Positions 54,654 through 63,007 of a DNA stretch of 64,000 nt are shown here, piece after piece. The stretch's first letter is position 1. Every line of letters starts with the position of its first letter. A model generated the notes under the pieces. It made no database searches. It had not been told where the DNA came from and was given only the letters and a program-made list of their open reading frames with translations. This DNA comes from Mycobacteroides chelonae CCUG 47445 (GTDB lineage Bacteria; Actinomycetota; Actinomycetes; Mycobacteriales; Mycobacteriaceae). The position numbers and the translations under genes were made by a program. The stretch lies in assembly GCF_001632805.1 (NCBI RefSeq), contig NZ_CP007220.1, forward strand, positions 2,976,001 to 3,040,000. Direction: 5' to 3'.

Positions 54654-54820
54654 CTCCCGGCATCCGGCCCGTAACTGGCGCCCGAGTATCCGGTCTGTTG
54701 ATGATCCGGGGCATCAGGGTCGTTTCGCGGCCGACTACCCGAATTGGTCACCACCAGGAATCCCAGCCCGACGACCAGCAGCGCTGCCACCGTCACTATG
54801 ACGATGACAGCGGTCATCAT
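54650..54820 (-). CDS. small single-pass membrane protein of the MNIO operon
   Basis: 56 residues, too short for usual gene-length cutoffs. One transmembrane helix at the N-terminus (AVIVIVTVAALLVVGLGFLVV), then a polar tail (GSRPRNDPDAPDHQQTGYSGASYGPDAGS). No Cys. It overlaps the stop of the 145-aa partner gene by four bases (ATGA), as in a coupled operon. It could be a substrate, an anchor or an unrelated passenger; nothing in the sequence decides. Two adjacent ATGs (54818-54820 and 54815-54817) are possible starts. Confidence 0.6.
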   Translation of the reverse strand: MMTAVIVIVTVAALLVVGLGFLVVTNSGSRPRNDPDAPDHQQTGYSGASYGPDAGS

Positions 54821-55254
54821 GCCTCAGCCCGCTCCGGCCGTAATGCGAAGTAACGCAGCTTCTTTCCAAATGCGATCTGAAGCTCCCGCCGACCACCACG
54901 ACGCACTAGGGCGATCCGGCGAAGCCCCTCGGCGACCTCGCGGTCCATCATCCAGTCGCGCAGACGCGGCAGTTCGTAGCTGTATGTGCGGAACTCTTTG
55001 GCGTCACACAGCACGCAGCACCGCATGGAGTGCAGGCGCGCGTACTGCTCGAATTCGTACTCCCAGTTGGGCAGTTCAGCAAGCCACGGCACCGCGTTGG
55101 CGACGTCGAAACGCCGCTTACTCCGCAGCTGCACACCGGCGGTCAGCGCCGTGTACTCGTCGAAACCCGACGGGGCATTACCGGCAAGCAGGTCCGACAG
55201 CACCGACAGTTGACGACGCCGCAAGACCTCGCGGTTGTCAAGCATGAACAACAC
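54817..55254 (-). CDS. partner protein of the DUF692 enzyme, unrecognised
   Basis: 145 residues (142 from ATG 55243-55245). Helical, with VLRRRQLSVLSDLLAGNAPSGFDEYTALTAGVQLRSKRRFDVANAVPWLAELPNWEYEFEQYARLH, then a cluster RCCVLCDAKEFRTYSYELPRLRDW and a basic end. In known MNIO systems the neighbouring protein (DUF2063 in BufC/TglI-type) recognises the substrate; this one is not clearly DUF2063 but occupies the same position. Start overlaps the DUF692 stop. Confidence 0.6.
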   Translation of the reverse strand: MLFMLDNREVLRRRQLSVLSDLLAGNAPSGFDEYTALTAGVQLRSKRRFDVANAVPWLAELPNWEYEFEQYARLHSMRCCVLCDAKEFRTYSYELPRLRDWMMDREVAEGLRRIALVRRGGRRELQIAFGKKLRYFALRPERAEA

Positions 55255-56134
55255 CGGCCTTGATCGCCTGGCGGACCACCGAAAGGTCGGCGCTCACGCT
55301 GGCTTCGTCGATCGATCCATCGCGTTCGATCAGCACGCCCAGGCCGCGGCCCGAGGTGAGCACCACGAACTCGGTGAGCAGATCGGCCACCGGATCGATG
55401 ATCGTGTCGGAGTGGGTATCCCAGTACAGATCGCCCTCGAACCGGCCACCGGCGATGTGCACGTACGCGACACGCTCGATCGGGAAACGGCGCAGCATCG
55501 CGATGGGATCAGTGCCCGAGGCCACCGCCGTCGCATACAGGTTGGGCACGTCGAGCACCAGCCAACAGCCGGTGCGCCGGGATAGTTCCCGCAGGTAGTC
55601 GGGCTCGCTCAGCTCGTTCTCGGGCCACTGCAAGGTGGTCGCCACATTCTCCAGCGCCAACGGCACACCGAGGTCGTCTTGCACTCGGGAAACGTTGTCC
55701 ACCAACACATCCAAAGCCAATGTGGTGCGCGGCGGAGCCACCAGGTGCCCCGCCTCTAGGACGCCGTGCTGGCCTCCACTTTCGAAGCCTGCCCGCACGA
55801 ACGCGACATGCTCGCTGACCATCGGAGCATTGAGCTCCGCGGCGAGGGCGGCCAGGTGCTTGACGCGCTTGGCGTCTGGCAGATCGGCTCCGGCAAGACC
55901 CAATGACACGCCGTGCGGCACGACGACGGTGCCCGCCTCACGAAGGCGCGTCAGTTCGACGGGCAGCGCTCCGGGGCGAAAGTTCTCGGCGACGATCTCG
56001 GTGAAGGCGAGGCTCAGGGCGTCGTCGGTGACGGCCCCCTGGTTGAACATCGCAGCAAGCTCTGGACGCCACGAGGCGCCAACCGCGGGCTCATCGGCCA
56101 GCACGGTCTTAAGCGGGTGATTTGAAGAGGCCAC
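55238..56134 (-). CDS. DUF692 / MNIO-family multinuclear iron enzyme
   Basis: 298 residues of the DUF692 TIM-barrel family (BufB/TglH/MbnB, multinuclear nonheme iron-dependent oxidases). The expected ligands are present: Glu50 (IVAENF), His74 (PHGVSLGL), His109 (SEHVAF), Glu162 and Asn163 (ALENVA), Asp195 and Asn198 (LVLDVPNLY), His226 (AYVHIAGG), Asp239 and His241 (DTHSD) and Glu270 (LIERDG). Characterised members modify Cys or other residues of a short peptide with partner-protein help. No peptide precursor with a typical Cys-rich core is seen within the operon. GTG 56132-56134 follows AAGGGGG. Confidence 0.87.
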   Translation of the reverse strand: MASSNHPLKTVLADEPAVGASWRPELAAMFNQGAVTDDALSLAFTEIVAENFRPGALPVELTRLREAGTVVVPHGVSLGLAGADLPDAKRVKHLAALAAELNAPMVSEHVAFVRAGFESGGQHGVLEAGHLVAPPRTTLALDVLVDNVSRVQDDLGVPLALENVATTLQWPENELSEPDYLRELSRRTGCWLVLDVPNLYATAVASGTDPIAMLRRFPIERVAYVHIAGGRFEGDLYWDTHSDTIIDPVADLLTEFVVLTSGRGLGVLIERDGSIDEASVSADLSVVRQAIKAGVVHA

Positions 56135-56176
56135 CGCGGTTACCCCCTTATCTCAAGACCGACGAACTACGCCAGT

Positions 56177-56575
56177 CTAGCTACCACGTTGATAGCTTAG
56201 GAAGTGCTTAGGTGCCAGCGGCTCAAAAAAGCCATCCGATCCCGGCCGGAAGTTCGCCACGGAAGTAACTGCGGCGATCGGCAGCGGTCCGTATAGATGA
56301 GGGAACAGCATCGATTCGGGGTCGCTCGGCACGCCCGGTTCCCAACGTACCGGAGAGTCCAGCAGATTCAGGGCAACAGACAATACGACCAGATCACACC
56401 TTCCGCGATACAAGCGGTTGGCCGGAAGGTGAACCTGGTACGGCTCGGAAAGATGAACAAATCCCGTTTCGGCCAGTGACGTGGGGCGATGCTCCCCCTG
56501 TTCACCCGCCAACGCCCACTCCTCGACGGAACAGATGTGAACGAGTTCGGGTTCACCCGGCGGCATCGACTGCAT
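56177..56575 (-). CDS. DUF952 family protein
   Basis: 132 residues: PGEPELVHICSVEEWALAGEQGEHRPTSLAETGFVHLSEPYQVHLPANRLYRGRCDLVVLSVALNLLDSPVRWEPGVPSDPESMLFPHLYGPLPIAAVTSVANFRPG. This is the DUF952 pattern (HI, W, GFIH(L)S, FPH(L)YGPL). Function unknown; the fold is related to ADP-ribosyl-binding or RNA 2'-phosphotransferase-like domains in some comparisons, which I cannot verify. ATG 56573-56575 or 56564-56566 is the start. It lies 42 bases before the DUF692 gene on the same strand. Confidence 0.75.
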   Translation of the reverse strand: MQSMPPGEPELVHICSVEEWALAGEQGEHRPTSLAETGFVHLSEPYQVHLPANRLYRGRCDLVVLSVALNLLDSPVRWEPGVPSDPESMLFPHLYGPLPIAAVTSVANFRPGSDGFFEPLAPKHFLSYQRGS

Positions 56576-56736
56576 CACACCAGCCTGCCTCAACGCTGTA
56601 ACGCCCTCGACGTGAGCCGCGACACACCGGACACACGCGGGGAACAACCGAAACCCCCCAAACGTCTGACAAAGTACATACATAGGCGCCGAGCGGTTCA
56701 CCGGACCGCAAAGCTCAGGAGAGATACGGAGGAGCC

Positions 56737-56931
56737 ATGAACGCAACTCTGACCAGTCCAGAGCTGACGAAGGCTGACCGCTGCGATCGTTGCGGTGCGG
56801 CTGCTCGAGTCCGCGCCACACTCCCGTCGGGAGCGCAGCTGCTCTTTTGCCAGCACCACGCCAATGAGCACTCCGAGAAGCTGAGTGCGATGTCGGCTGT
56901 GCTGTACATCAGCGGTCCGGACGAGGATTAG
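56737..56931 (+). CDS. small zinc-ribbon-like protein (DUF7455)
   Basis: 64 residues: MNATLTSPELTKADRCDRCGAAARVRATLPSGAQLLFCQHHANEHSEKLSAMSAVLYISG. CxxC and CxxH pairs form a zinc ribbon-like site. Strong ribosome site GGAGGAG before the ATG. Conserved small actinobacterial protein of unknown function. Confidence 0.75.
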   Translation: MNATLTSPELTKADRCDRCGAAARVRATLPSGAQLLFCQHHANEHSEKLSAMSAVLYISGPDED

Positions 56932-56987
56932 TCACCGCGGTTTCACCCCCGGTAAGTACTGCTGACCATCCCATCAGGAATGCTGGT

Positions 56988-57968
56988 GTGGCCATGAGTG
57001 ATAAGCCACGCCATTTCTCGTTCGGTCGAGACGTCTTGCACGTAATGCGCCGCACGGCCGTAAAGAGTTGGGACGACTCGATTTTCGCGCAGTCGGCGCA
57101 GGCCGCCTTCTGGCAGGTGTTGTCACTACCGCCGCTTCTTTTGGGGATCCTGGGGAGTCTGACGTTCGTCGGGCCGCTGTTCGGACCGGACACGCTGCCC
57201 GAGATCCAGGAGCGAATCCTGCGGGTGGCCAACAGTGTTTTCAGCAAGAGCGTGGTCACCGAGATCATCGAGCCCACCATCGTCGACATCATGCGCGACG
57301 GGCGCGGCGAGGTGGTCTCCATCGGATTCGTCATCTCACTGTGGGCAGGGTCCTCGGCGATATCTAGCTTTGTGGACTCCGTGGTGGAGGCGCACGACCA
57401 GACACCCCTGCGCCATCCCGTGCGCCAGCGGTTCTTTGCGCTGGGCCTGTACGTCGCCGCGCTGGCGATGGCGGTGGTGACCTTGCCGGTGATCGCCCTC
57501 GGACCCAAACGGATCGCCGAGGTGGTACCCGACTCGTGGAATGCGGTGCTGCGTTACGGCTACTTCCCGCTCTTCGGCATCGCACTGGTGGCCCTGGTGA
57601 CGCTGCTGTACCGGGTATCCCTACCGCGGCCTCTTCCTTCGCACCGGCTGTGGATCGGTGCGCTGCTGGCGGTGACGTTCTTCGTGATCGCCAGCCTGGG
57701 GCTGCGGTTCTACCTGAACTGGATCACCCGCACCGGATACACCTACGGCGCGCTGGCGACCCCCATCGCGTTCTTGCTGTTCGCGTTCATGCTGGGATTC
57801 GCGATCGTACTGGGCGCCGAGCTGAATGCCGCGATCGAGGAGAACTGGCCGGCCGGGGCCACCCACGCCCGGCAGCTGCGGGAATGGCTGAGCCCCCAAA
57901 ACGGCGGCAACACCGCCCCGAGCAGCCCCGACGAGGCGGCTCCGGAGAAAGCCCCTGAAGGCTGCTAG
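56988..57968 (+). CDS. YihY/BrkB-family membrane protein
   Basis: 326 residues with about six hydrophobic helices (AFWQVLSLPPLLLGILGSL; FFALGLYVAALAMAVVTLPVIAL; YFPLFGIALVALVTLLY; WIGALLAVTFFVIASLGL; TPIAFLLFAFMLGFAIVLGAELNAAIEE). The GAELNA near the end is the family signature. Not a ribonuclease despite the old RNase BN name. Syntenic to Rv2707. GTG 56988 or ATG 56994 starts; AGGA is nine bases before the GTG. Its stop overlaps the convergent DUF3039 gene by four bases. Confidence 0.85.
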   Translation: MAMSDKPRHFSFGRDVLHVMRRTAVKSWDDSIFAQSAQAAFWQVLSLPPLLLGILGSLTFVGPLFGPDTLPEIQERILRVANSVFSKSVVTEIIEPTIVDIMRDGRGEVVSIGFVISLWAGSSAISSFVDSVVEAHDQTPLRHPVRQRFFALGLYVAALAMAVVTLPVIALGPKRIAEVVPDSWNAVLRYGYFPLFGIALVALVTLLYRVSLPRPLPSHRLWIGALLAVTFFVIASLGLRFYLNWITRTGYTYGALATPIAFLLFAFMLGFAIVLGAELNAAIEENWPAGATHARQLREWLSPQNGGNTAPSSPDEAAPEKAPEGC

Positions 57969-58198
57969 TCCTTCTTCATCATTTCGTAGATGCGCTTGCA
58001 GTCGGGGCACACCGGTGAGCCGGGTTTGGCCGACTTGGTGACCGGAAAAACCTCACCGCACAGGGCGACCACATGGTTTCCCATGACCGCGCTCTCCACG
58101 ATCTTGTCCTTCTTGACGTAGTGAAAGACCTTCGGCCTGTCACTGTCGGTGCTCTCGTCGACGGTGGTGTCCGGACGCTCGAGCGTCTGCGTGTCCAT
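57965..58198 (-). CDS. DUF3039 family protein
   Basis: 77 residues. MDTQTLERPDTTVDESTDSDRPKVFHYVKKDKIVESAVMGNHVVALCGEVFPVTKSAKPGSPVCPDCKRIYEMM: a disordered start and a small Cys-ribbon (C, CPDC). Conserved in actinobacteria, syntenic to Rv2708c. ATG 58196-58198 chosen; 25 more codons upstream are open but not conserved in character. Confidence 0.82.
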   Translation of the reverse strand: MDTQTLERPDTTVDESTDSDRPKVFHYVKKDKIVESAVMGNHVVALCGEVFPVTKSAKPGSPVCPDCKRIYEMMKKD

Positions 58199-58223
58199 CC
58201 CTACATTGTGACATCCTGGAGAT

Positions 58224-58616
58224 ATGAGAAAAGAGCTGTCGTTCGATGACGACGGCCACCCTGTACTCATCACAGCGGCCGCGGTCTCGGTCGAAGAACA
58301 ACACCGCGCCCGGGTACGCCGCTATTTGACGCTGATGGCGTTCCGGATCCCGGCACTACTGGGCGCCGCCTGGGCCTACAGCGTGTGGCACAACGGATGG
58401 ATCTCGCTGGCGATCTTGGCGGCATCGATCCCACTGCCCTGGATGGCGGTGCTCATCGCCAACGACCGTCCGGCCCGCAAGGCCGAGGAACCGCGGCGAT
58501 ACGGGCCCCAGGAACATCGGCACTCGCTGTTTCCCACGGCGGAACGCCGAGCGATTGATCCCGCGCCTCCGCCGCAACCGCGCACCCCTCCGGAAGGCTC
58601 CGCTGGCCCGTCTTAG
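58224..58616 (+). CDS. DUF3099 membrane protein
   Basis: 130 residues. N-terminal ITAAAVSVEEQHRARVRRYLTLMAFRIPALLGAAWAY then two helices (YLTLMAFRIPALLGAAWAY; WISLAILAASIPLPWMAVLIAND) and a Pro/Arg-rich cytosolic tail. Actinobacterial family of unknown function, syntenic to Rv2709, just ahead of sigB. Confidence 0.82.
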   Translation: MRKELSFDDDGHPVLITAAAVSVEEQHRARVRRYLTLMAFRIPALLGAAWAYSVWHNGWISLAILAASIPLPWMAVLIANDRPARKAEEPRRYGPQEHRHSLFPTAERRAIDPAPPPQPRTPPEGSAGPS

Positions 58617-58630
58617 GGACAGCTATGTCA

Positions 58631-58649
58631 ATTCTCAGGACATTCTCAG
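58631..58649 (+). promoter_or_regulatory. MprA-type box upstream of sigB
   Basis: ATTCTCAG (58631-58638), three bases, ATTCTCAG (58642-58649): two identical 8-bp direct repeats in a 19-bp motif. This is the arrangement I recall for MprA, the response regulator reported to control sigB directly in M. tuberculosis. 114 bases before the sigB ATG. Confidence 0.65.
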
Positions 58650-58699
58650 CTGCTAACTCGAAATCCGCAGGTCAGTGACGGCGCCATTTGGGAACCTCA

Positions 58700-58725
58700 G
58701 GAACTTTCTGGGCCACCCGGGCGTT
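58700..58725 (+). promoter_or_regulatory. ECF (SigE/SigH-type) promoter of sigB
   Basis: GGAACT (58700-58705) and CGTT (58722-58725) with 16 bases between, matching GGAAY-type -35 and CGTT -10 elements of SigE/SigH. A start near 58732 gives a short leader with AGGAGG before the ATG. Confidence 0.65.
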
Positions 58726-58763
58726 GCAACTCATGAGACCTACGGATCAACTAGGAGGCAGCG

Positions 58764-59735
58764 ATGGCAAACGCCACGACCCGTCCGGCCCGTACTACTG
58801 AGTCCGACGATCTGGACACCCAAAGTCCAGCCGCCGACCTCGTGCGGGTGTATTTGAACGGCATCGGCAAGACTGCTCTGCTCACGGCGGAGGACGAAGT
58901 CGAGCTGGCAAAACGGATCGAGGCGGGGCTGTACGCCCAGCACCTTCTGGACACCAAGAAACGCCTCGGCGAGGCCCGCAAGAAGGATCTGGCAGCCATC
59001 GTGCGGGAAGGTAGCGCCGCGCGCAGCCACCTGCTGGAGGCCAACCTGCGGCTGGTGGTGTCGCTGGCCAAGCGCTACACCGGACGCGGAATGCCGCTGC
59101 TGGACCTCATCCAGGAGGGCAACCTGGGCTTGATCCGCGCTATGGAGAAGTTCGACTACGCCAAGGGGTTCAAGTTCTCGACCTACGCCACCTGGTGGAT
59201 CCGTCAGGCCATCACCCGCGGCATGGCCGATCAGAGCCGCACCATCCGCCTGCCAGTGCACCTGGTGGAGCAGGTGAACAAGCTGGCTCGCATCAAGCGT
59301 GAGCTGCACCAGCGGCTTGGCCGCGAGGCCAGCGACGAGGAACTGGCCGAGGAGTCCGGCATTCCCGTGGAGAAGATCGGGGATCTGCTGGACCACAGCC
59401 GGGATCCGGTAAGCCTGGACATGCCGGTTGGTACCGACGAAGAAGCGCCGCTTGGCGACTTTATCGAGGACACCGAGGCCATGTCGGCGGAGAACGCCGT
59501 CATCGCCGAGCTACTGCACTCGGACGTGCGCAGCGTGCTGGCCACTCTCGACGAGCGTGAGCAGCAGGTCATCCGGCTTCGGTACGGACTCGATGACGGA
59601 CAGGCCCGCACACTCGACCAGATCGGCAAGCTGTTCGGACTGTCTCGCGAGCGGGTGCGTCAGATCGAGCGTGAAGTCATGACGAAGCTGCGCCACGGCG
59701 ACCGCGCAGAACGCCTGCGTTCGTACGCGAGCTAG
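58764..59735 (+). CDS. sigB: principal-like sigma factor SigB
   Basis: 323 residues, group-2 sigma factor for stress and slow growth. Region 1.2 ([34 protein letters not shown]), region 2 ([57 protein letters not shown]) and region 4.2 ([41 protein letters not shown]) complete; it lacks SigA's long N-terminus. Strong AGGAGG site. Followed by a strong terminator and ideR. Confidence 0.97.
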   Translation: MANATTRPARTTESDDLDTQSPAADLVRVYLNGIGKTALLTAEDEVELAKRIEAGLYAQHLLDTKKRLGEARKKDLAAIVREGSAARSHLLEANLRLVVSLAKRYTGRGMPLLDLIQEGNLGLIRAMEKFDYAKGFKFSTYATWWIRQAITRGMADQSRTIRLPVHLVEQVNKLARIKRELHQRLGREASDEELAEESGIPVEKIGDLLDHSRDPVSLDMPVGTDEEAPLGDFIEDTEAMSAENAVIAELLHSDVRSVLATLDEREQQVIRLRYGLDDGQARTLDQIGKLFGLSRERVRQIEREVMTKLRHGDRAERLRSYAS

Positions 59736-59755
59736 TTGACCTACTACCCTGCCCT

Positions 59756-59788
59756 CGGGGCGCTGCGTTCTGGAAGCGCAGCGCCCCG
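59756..59788 (+). terminator. terminator between sigB and ideR
   Basis: Perfect 12-bp stem: CGGGGCGCTGCG (59756-59767) with its complement at 59777-59788, nine-base loop, then ATTTGCGTT. It lies 21 bases after the sigB stop. Confidence 0.75.
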
Positions 59789-59836
59789 ATTTGCGTTGTA
59801 GATCGGTAGACTAAGCACGACCGTAAGGGGCGAGTG

Positions 59837-60523
59837 GTGAACGATCTTGTCGATACGACAGAAATGTATCTGCGAACGATCTACGACCTCGAAGAAGAGG
59901 GCGTGGTGCCGCTGCGTGCCCGCATTGCCGAAAGGCTCGAGCAGAGCGGCCCGACCGTGAGCCAGACGGTGGCGCGGATGGAACGCGACGGCCTGCTGAA
60001 CGTCGCCGGCGACCGCCACTTGGAACTCACCGACAAGGGCCGCGCACTGGCGGTCTCGGTGATGCGCAAGCACCGGCTGGCCGAGTGCCTGCTGGTCGAC
60101 ATCATCGGGCTGCCCTGGGAAGACGTGCACGCCGAGGCTTGCCGTTGGGAACATGTGATGAGCGAGGATGTCGAGCGCCGACTGCTCACCGTGCTCAACA
60201 ACCCGACCACTTCCCCGTTCGGTAACCCCATTCCCGGTCTCTCCGAGCTGGGTGTCGCCCCTGACCGGTCCGAGAATGCGAGCGCCGTGCGGCTCACCGA
60301 GATTGCCGGGGGCTCACAGGTTGCCGTGGTGGTGCGCCGCCTGGCCGAACACGTGCAGGCCGATACCGATCTGCTGACGCGCCTTAAGGACGCTGGCATC
60401 GTGCCGAATGCGCGCGTCACCGTGGAGTCCTCCTCCGAGGGCGTCATCATCGTCATTCCCGGCCATGAAAGTGTCGAGCTGCCGCATGAGATGGCGCACG
60501 CCGTCATGGTGGAGAAGGTCTAG
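59837..60523 (+). CDS. ideR: iron-dependent regulator IdeR
   Basis: 228 residues, DtxR family. Winged helix (VDTTEMYLRTIYDLEEEGVVPLRARIAERLEQSGPTVSQTVARMERDGLLNVAGDRHLELTDKGRALA), dimer and metal-binding domain (RKHRLAECLLVDIIGLPWEDVHAEACRWEHVMSEDVERRL, the C/E/H ligands present) and a C-terminal SH3-like domain. Represses siderophore genes when loaded with Fe2+. GTG 59837 (VNDLVDTTE) fits known proteins; an extra GTG at 59834 is equally read. AAGGGG precedes. Confidence 0.97.
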   Translation: MNDLVDTTEMYLRTIYDLEEEGVVPLRARIAERLEQSGPTVSQTVARMERDGLLNVAGDRHLELTDKGRALAVSVMRKHRLAECLLVDIIGLPWEDVHAEACRWEHVMSEDVERRLLTVLNNPTTSPFGNPIPGLSELGVAPDRSENASAVRLTEIAGGSQVAVVVRRLAEHVQADTDLLTRLKDAGIVPNARVTVESSSEGVIIVIPGHESVELPHEMAHAVMVEKV

Positions 60524-61569
60524 CTCACAGGTCGGACTTGCCTGGGCGGCAGGCTGATTCCCAGCTCGTGAGCCAGCCGGAAGCCGGTATCGGCCAGCGC
60601 ACGAATCTCATCGGGGCGCATACCGGAGTGCAGCGCCGACATCAGGAGCTGTCCCAGACGATGGTCCGGCCGGGCCGTCAGCGCGGCATCCAGCGCGACA
60701 CCAGCCAGTGGACCGTCGCCGCGCACATAGGCACTAAATCCCAACAACACCAACGCTTCCGCACGCCAGGGGTCCGGGAGCAATCGACTCAGCGCCAGCC
60801 ACAACCGTTCCACATCGTCGGACAGCACACCGACAGCCAAGGCACACAGCGTGTCTCGAACCCGCACGACCGTCAGGGAGCGAGCTATCGCCAGCAGCTC
60901 ACGGTTGGACAGTGAGCGGAGTTCCGCTGTTTGGCACGCCGCCCGCATCACTCGATTGACGGCACGCCGGTCCACCACGGCCCCGTCGCCCTGTCCCTGA
61001 GACGGCCGCCGCAAGGAAACCGCCAGCGCGCAGGTGCGCGCGGTGTCGGTGGGCGCGATCAGCGCCACGAGATCCTCCCTGCGGCGATGCACGGTCCTGC
61101 CGGCCAGTACCGCCGCCGCGGTCAGCGGCGAGCATTCCGGATCGTCGACGGGCCCGCCTGCGCCGCATCCGTCATAGCACCGCCACCAGCCCTGGGGCCC
61201 GACACGGTCTACCGTATGGCCGGCGATTAACGAAATACCCTGACGTTCCAAATGTTTCGCTAGTCGCCGGATGATGTCACCGGCCTCGTGCTCGTCCATG
61301 TCCGCGCTGATGACCACTGCGATCACCGCATCGGCTGGCCCCGGGCCCAATACCTCTGCTAACACCTCGAATGCCGCGTAGTCGGTGCCGTCCAGGTCGT
61401 GCAGATCCCTACGCAGTATCGCTTCGATGAGCCCACCGGCGAGTGTGACCACGACAAGGGAATCTTCCGGAATGAACCCCAACATCGCCGGTAACGCGGC
61501 GATCAGTGCAGAGGGCCGATTCAATCGAAAGTCGGGACGACCGAGTGGTCCGGGAATCAGTGATGTCAT
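60520..61569 (-). CDS. DUF4192 family protein
   Basis: 349 residues of the actinobacterial DUF4192 family: PDFRLNRPSALIAALPAMLGFIPEDSLVVVTLAGGLIEAILRRDL at the start, later DPWRAEALVLLGFSAYVRGDGPLAGVALDAALTARPDHRLGQLL, a repeat-like helical C-terminus. Unknown function; syntenic to Rv2712c. Overlaps the convergent ideR stop by four bases. Upstream gap 61570-61831 leads to the DUF1611 gene. Confidence 0.82.
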   Translation of the reverse strand: MTSLIPGPLGRPDFRLNRPSALIAALPAMLGFIPEDSLVVVTLAGGLIEAILRRDLHDLDGTDYAAFEVLAEVLGPGPADAVIAVVISADMDEHEAGDIIRRLAKHLERQGISLIAGHTVDRVGPQGWWRCYDGCGAGGPVDDPECSPLTAAAVLAGRTVHRRREDLVALIAPTDTARTCALAVSLRRPSQGQGDGAVVDRRAVNRVMRAACQTAELRSLSNRELLAIARSLTVVRVRDTLCALAVGVLSDDVERLWLALSRLLPDPWRAEALVLLGFSAYVRGDGPLAGVALDAALTARPDHRLGQLLMSALHSGMRPDEIRALADTGFRLAHELGISLPPRQVRPVS

Positions 61570-61806
61570 GTCCGCACCGTGACAGCCAGGACCGTCAATG
61601 CCGCCACGGCGACCTCACGTTGTGACAGCGCCGCCGGGAACCTGTGGATGCCGCCGCGATTGTGGACAACGTACCCAGGGCCACCGCCGAAAACAGGGCC
61701 GTCATTGCCGATCGGGTAGCATCAAGGCGTCGGTAATCTTGCCGACCCTCAGGGCAGACCACTCGCTGGATGTTGGGCTTACCGCCTCACCTCGATCCCG
61801 TCGCCT

Positions 61807-61826
61807 CCTCTGAGACTTCTCAGAGG
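61807..61826. promoter_or_regulatory. 20-bp palindrome over the DUF1611 ribosome site
   Basis: CCTCTGAGA-CT-TCTCAGAGG, a perfect 9-bp inverted repeat with a two-base centre. Its right arm contains AGAGG, the likely ribosome-binding site, five bases before the ATG at 61832. Operator or mRNA hairpin that could block translation. Confidence 0.6.
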
Positions 61827-61831
61827 ATTCC

Positions 61832-63007
61832 ATGTCGTCACTCACAAGCGGTACCCCCTTTCTCGGTGCCTCCGAACGCAGCGAAGGCATCCTTCCCGCG
61901 GCTCCCTTCCCAATGCCTGTTGGCTCCACCGCGATCGTCTACTGCGAGGGACAATTCGGTGAGCAGGACGGCAAGACCGCCAACGGCCTAGTGCGGCACT
62001 CGGAGAAGTACGAGATCCTCAGTGTCATCGACAGCCTCCGGGCCGGAGTCGATGCCGGAAAACTCCTCGACGGCACGGCGAACGGTATCCCGGTGCTGGC
62101 ATCGCTGGCCGAGTCCGTCGCTCACGCAGGCCGCGTACCCGACTACCTGATCTGTGGGCTGGCGCCTGCCGACGGCCTACTGTCGAACGAGCAGCGGCTC
62201 GTACTGCTAGACGGCATCGCCCGCGGGATGCACATCATCAACGGCCTGCACGAGTTCCTCAACGACGATGCCGAATTCGTAGCAGCAGCTGTGATCGCCC
62301 GAGTCACCATCACCGATGTACGCCAACCGAAGTCCAAGCGCGACCTACACCTGTTCTCCGGCCGGATCTTCGACATCACCTGCCCAAGAATCGCGATCCT
62401 GGGTACGGACGGGGCGATCGGGAAACGCACCACCGCCACCTTGCTGGTCCAAGCATTGAATGCACGCGGCATCAGGGCGGTCATGGTCGGCACCGGTCAG
62501 ACCACCCTGATCCAGGGCGGGAAGTACGGCGTGGCGCTGGACGCGCTGGTCCCCCAGTTCTGCTCGGGTGAAGTCGAGCACCAGGTCGTCGCCGCGTCCG
62601 AGGGTGAAGACCCTGACGTGATCGTGGTCGAGGGCCAGGGCGCGCTGAGCCACCCCGCGTACATCACGTCGGCCCACATCCTGCGGGGCAGCCGCCCGGC
62701 CGGCGTGATCGTGCAGCACGCACCAAAACGTAAGGTGCTCGGCGACTTCCCCATGGTGCCGATGCCGACCGCAGCCAGCGAGATCGCACTGATCGAGGCG
62801 TTCGCCGATACTCGCGTCATCGGGGTCACGATCAACCACGAGGAAATGACCGGCGACGAGCTGAACGATGCGATCTCCGAGCATCATTCGGAGCTCGGCC
62901 TCCCGGTTACCGACCCGCTGACACGCCCCGCTTCGGAGCTGGTCGAGATGGTGCTGTCGGCTTTCCCTGTCCTCGCTGGGAAAGCCAACGCGACCACCCC
63001 AGTGTGA
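61832..63007 (+). CDS. DUF1611 family protein (DgcN-like)
   Basis: 391 residues. N-terminal Rossmann-like domain with VRHSEKYEILSVIDSLRAGVDAGKLL, then a P-loop domain with ILGTDGAIGKRTTATLLVQAL, VMVGTGQTTLIQGGKYGVALDALVPQFCSGEVEHQV and VVEGQGALSHPAYIT. One DUF1611 member, DgcN, is a D-glutamate N-acetyltransferase paired with DgcA in D-glutamate breakdown (recalled). Coupled by a GTGA overlap to a PLP racemase-type gene, which fits a D-amino-acid pathway. The exact substrate is unproven. Confidence 0.8.
   Translation: MSSLTSGTPFLGASERSEGILPAAPFPMPVGSTAIVYCEGQFGEQDGKTANGLVRHSEKYEILSVIDSLRAGVDAGKLLDGTANGIPVLASLAESVAHAGRVPDYLICGLAPADGLLSNEQRLVLLDGIARGMHIINGLHEFLNDDAEFVAAAVIARVTITDVRQPKSKRDLHLFSGRIFDITCPRIAILGTDGAIGKRTTATLLVQALNARGIRAVMVGTGQTTLIQGGKYGVALDALVPQFCSGEVEHQVVAASEGEDPDVIVVEGQGALSHPAYITSAHILRGSRPAGVIVQHAPKRKVLGDFPMVPMPTAASEIALIEAFADTRVIGVTINHEEMTGDELNDAISEHHSELGLPVTDPLTRPASELVEMVLSAFPVLAGKANATTPV

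Noticed and set aside
54650..54820. Calling the 56-aa protein a RiPP precursor
   Set aside because: It has no Cys, no repeated core and starts with a membrane helix. Operon coupling alone is not enough, so it is listed as a membrane protein of unknown role.
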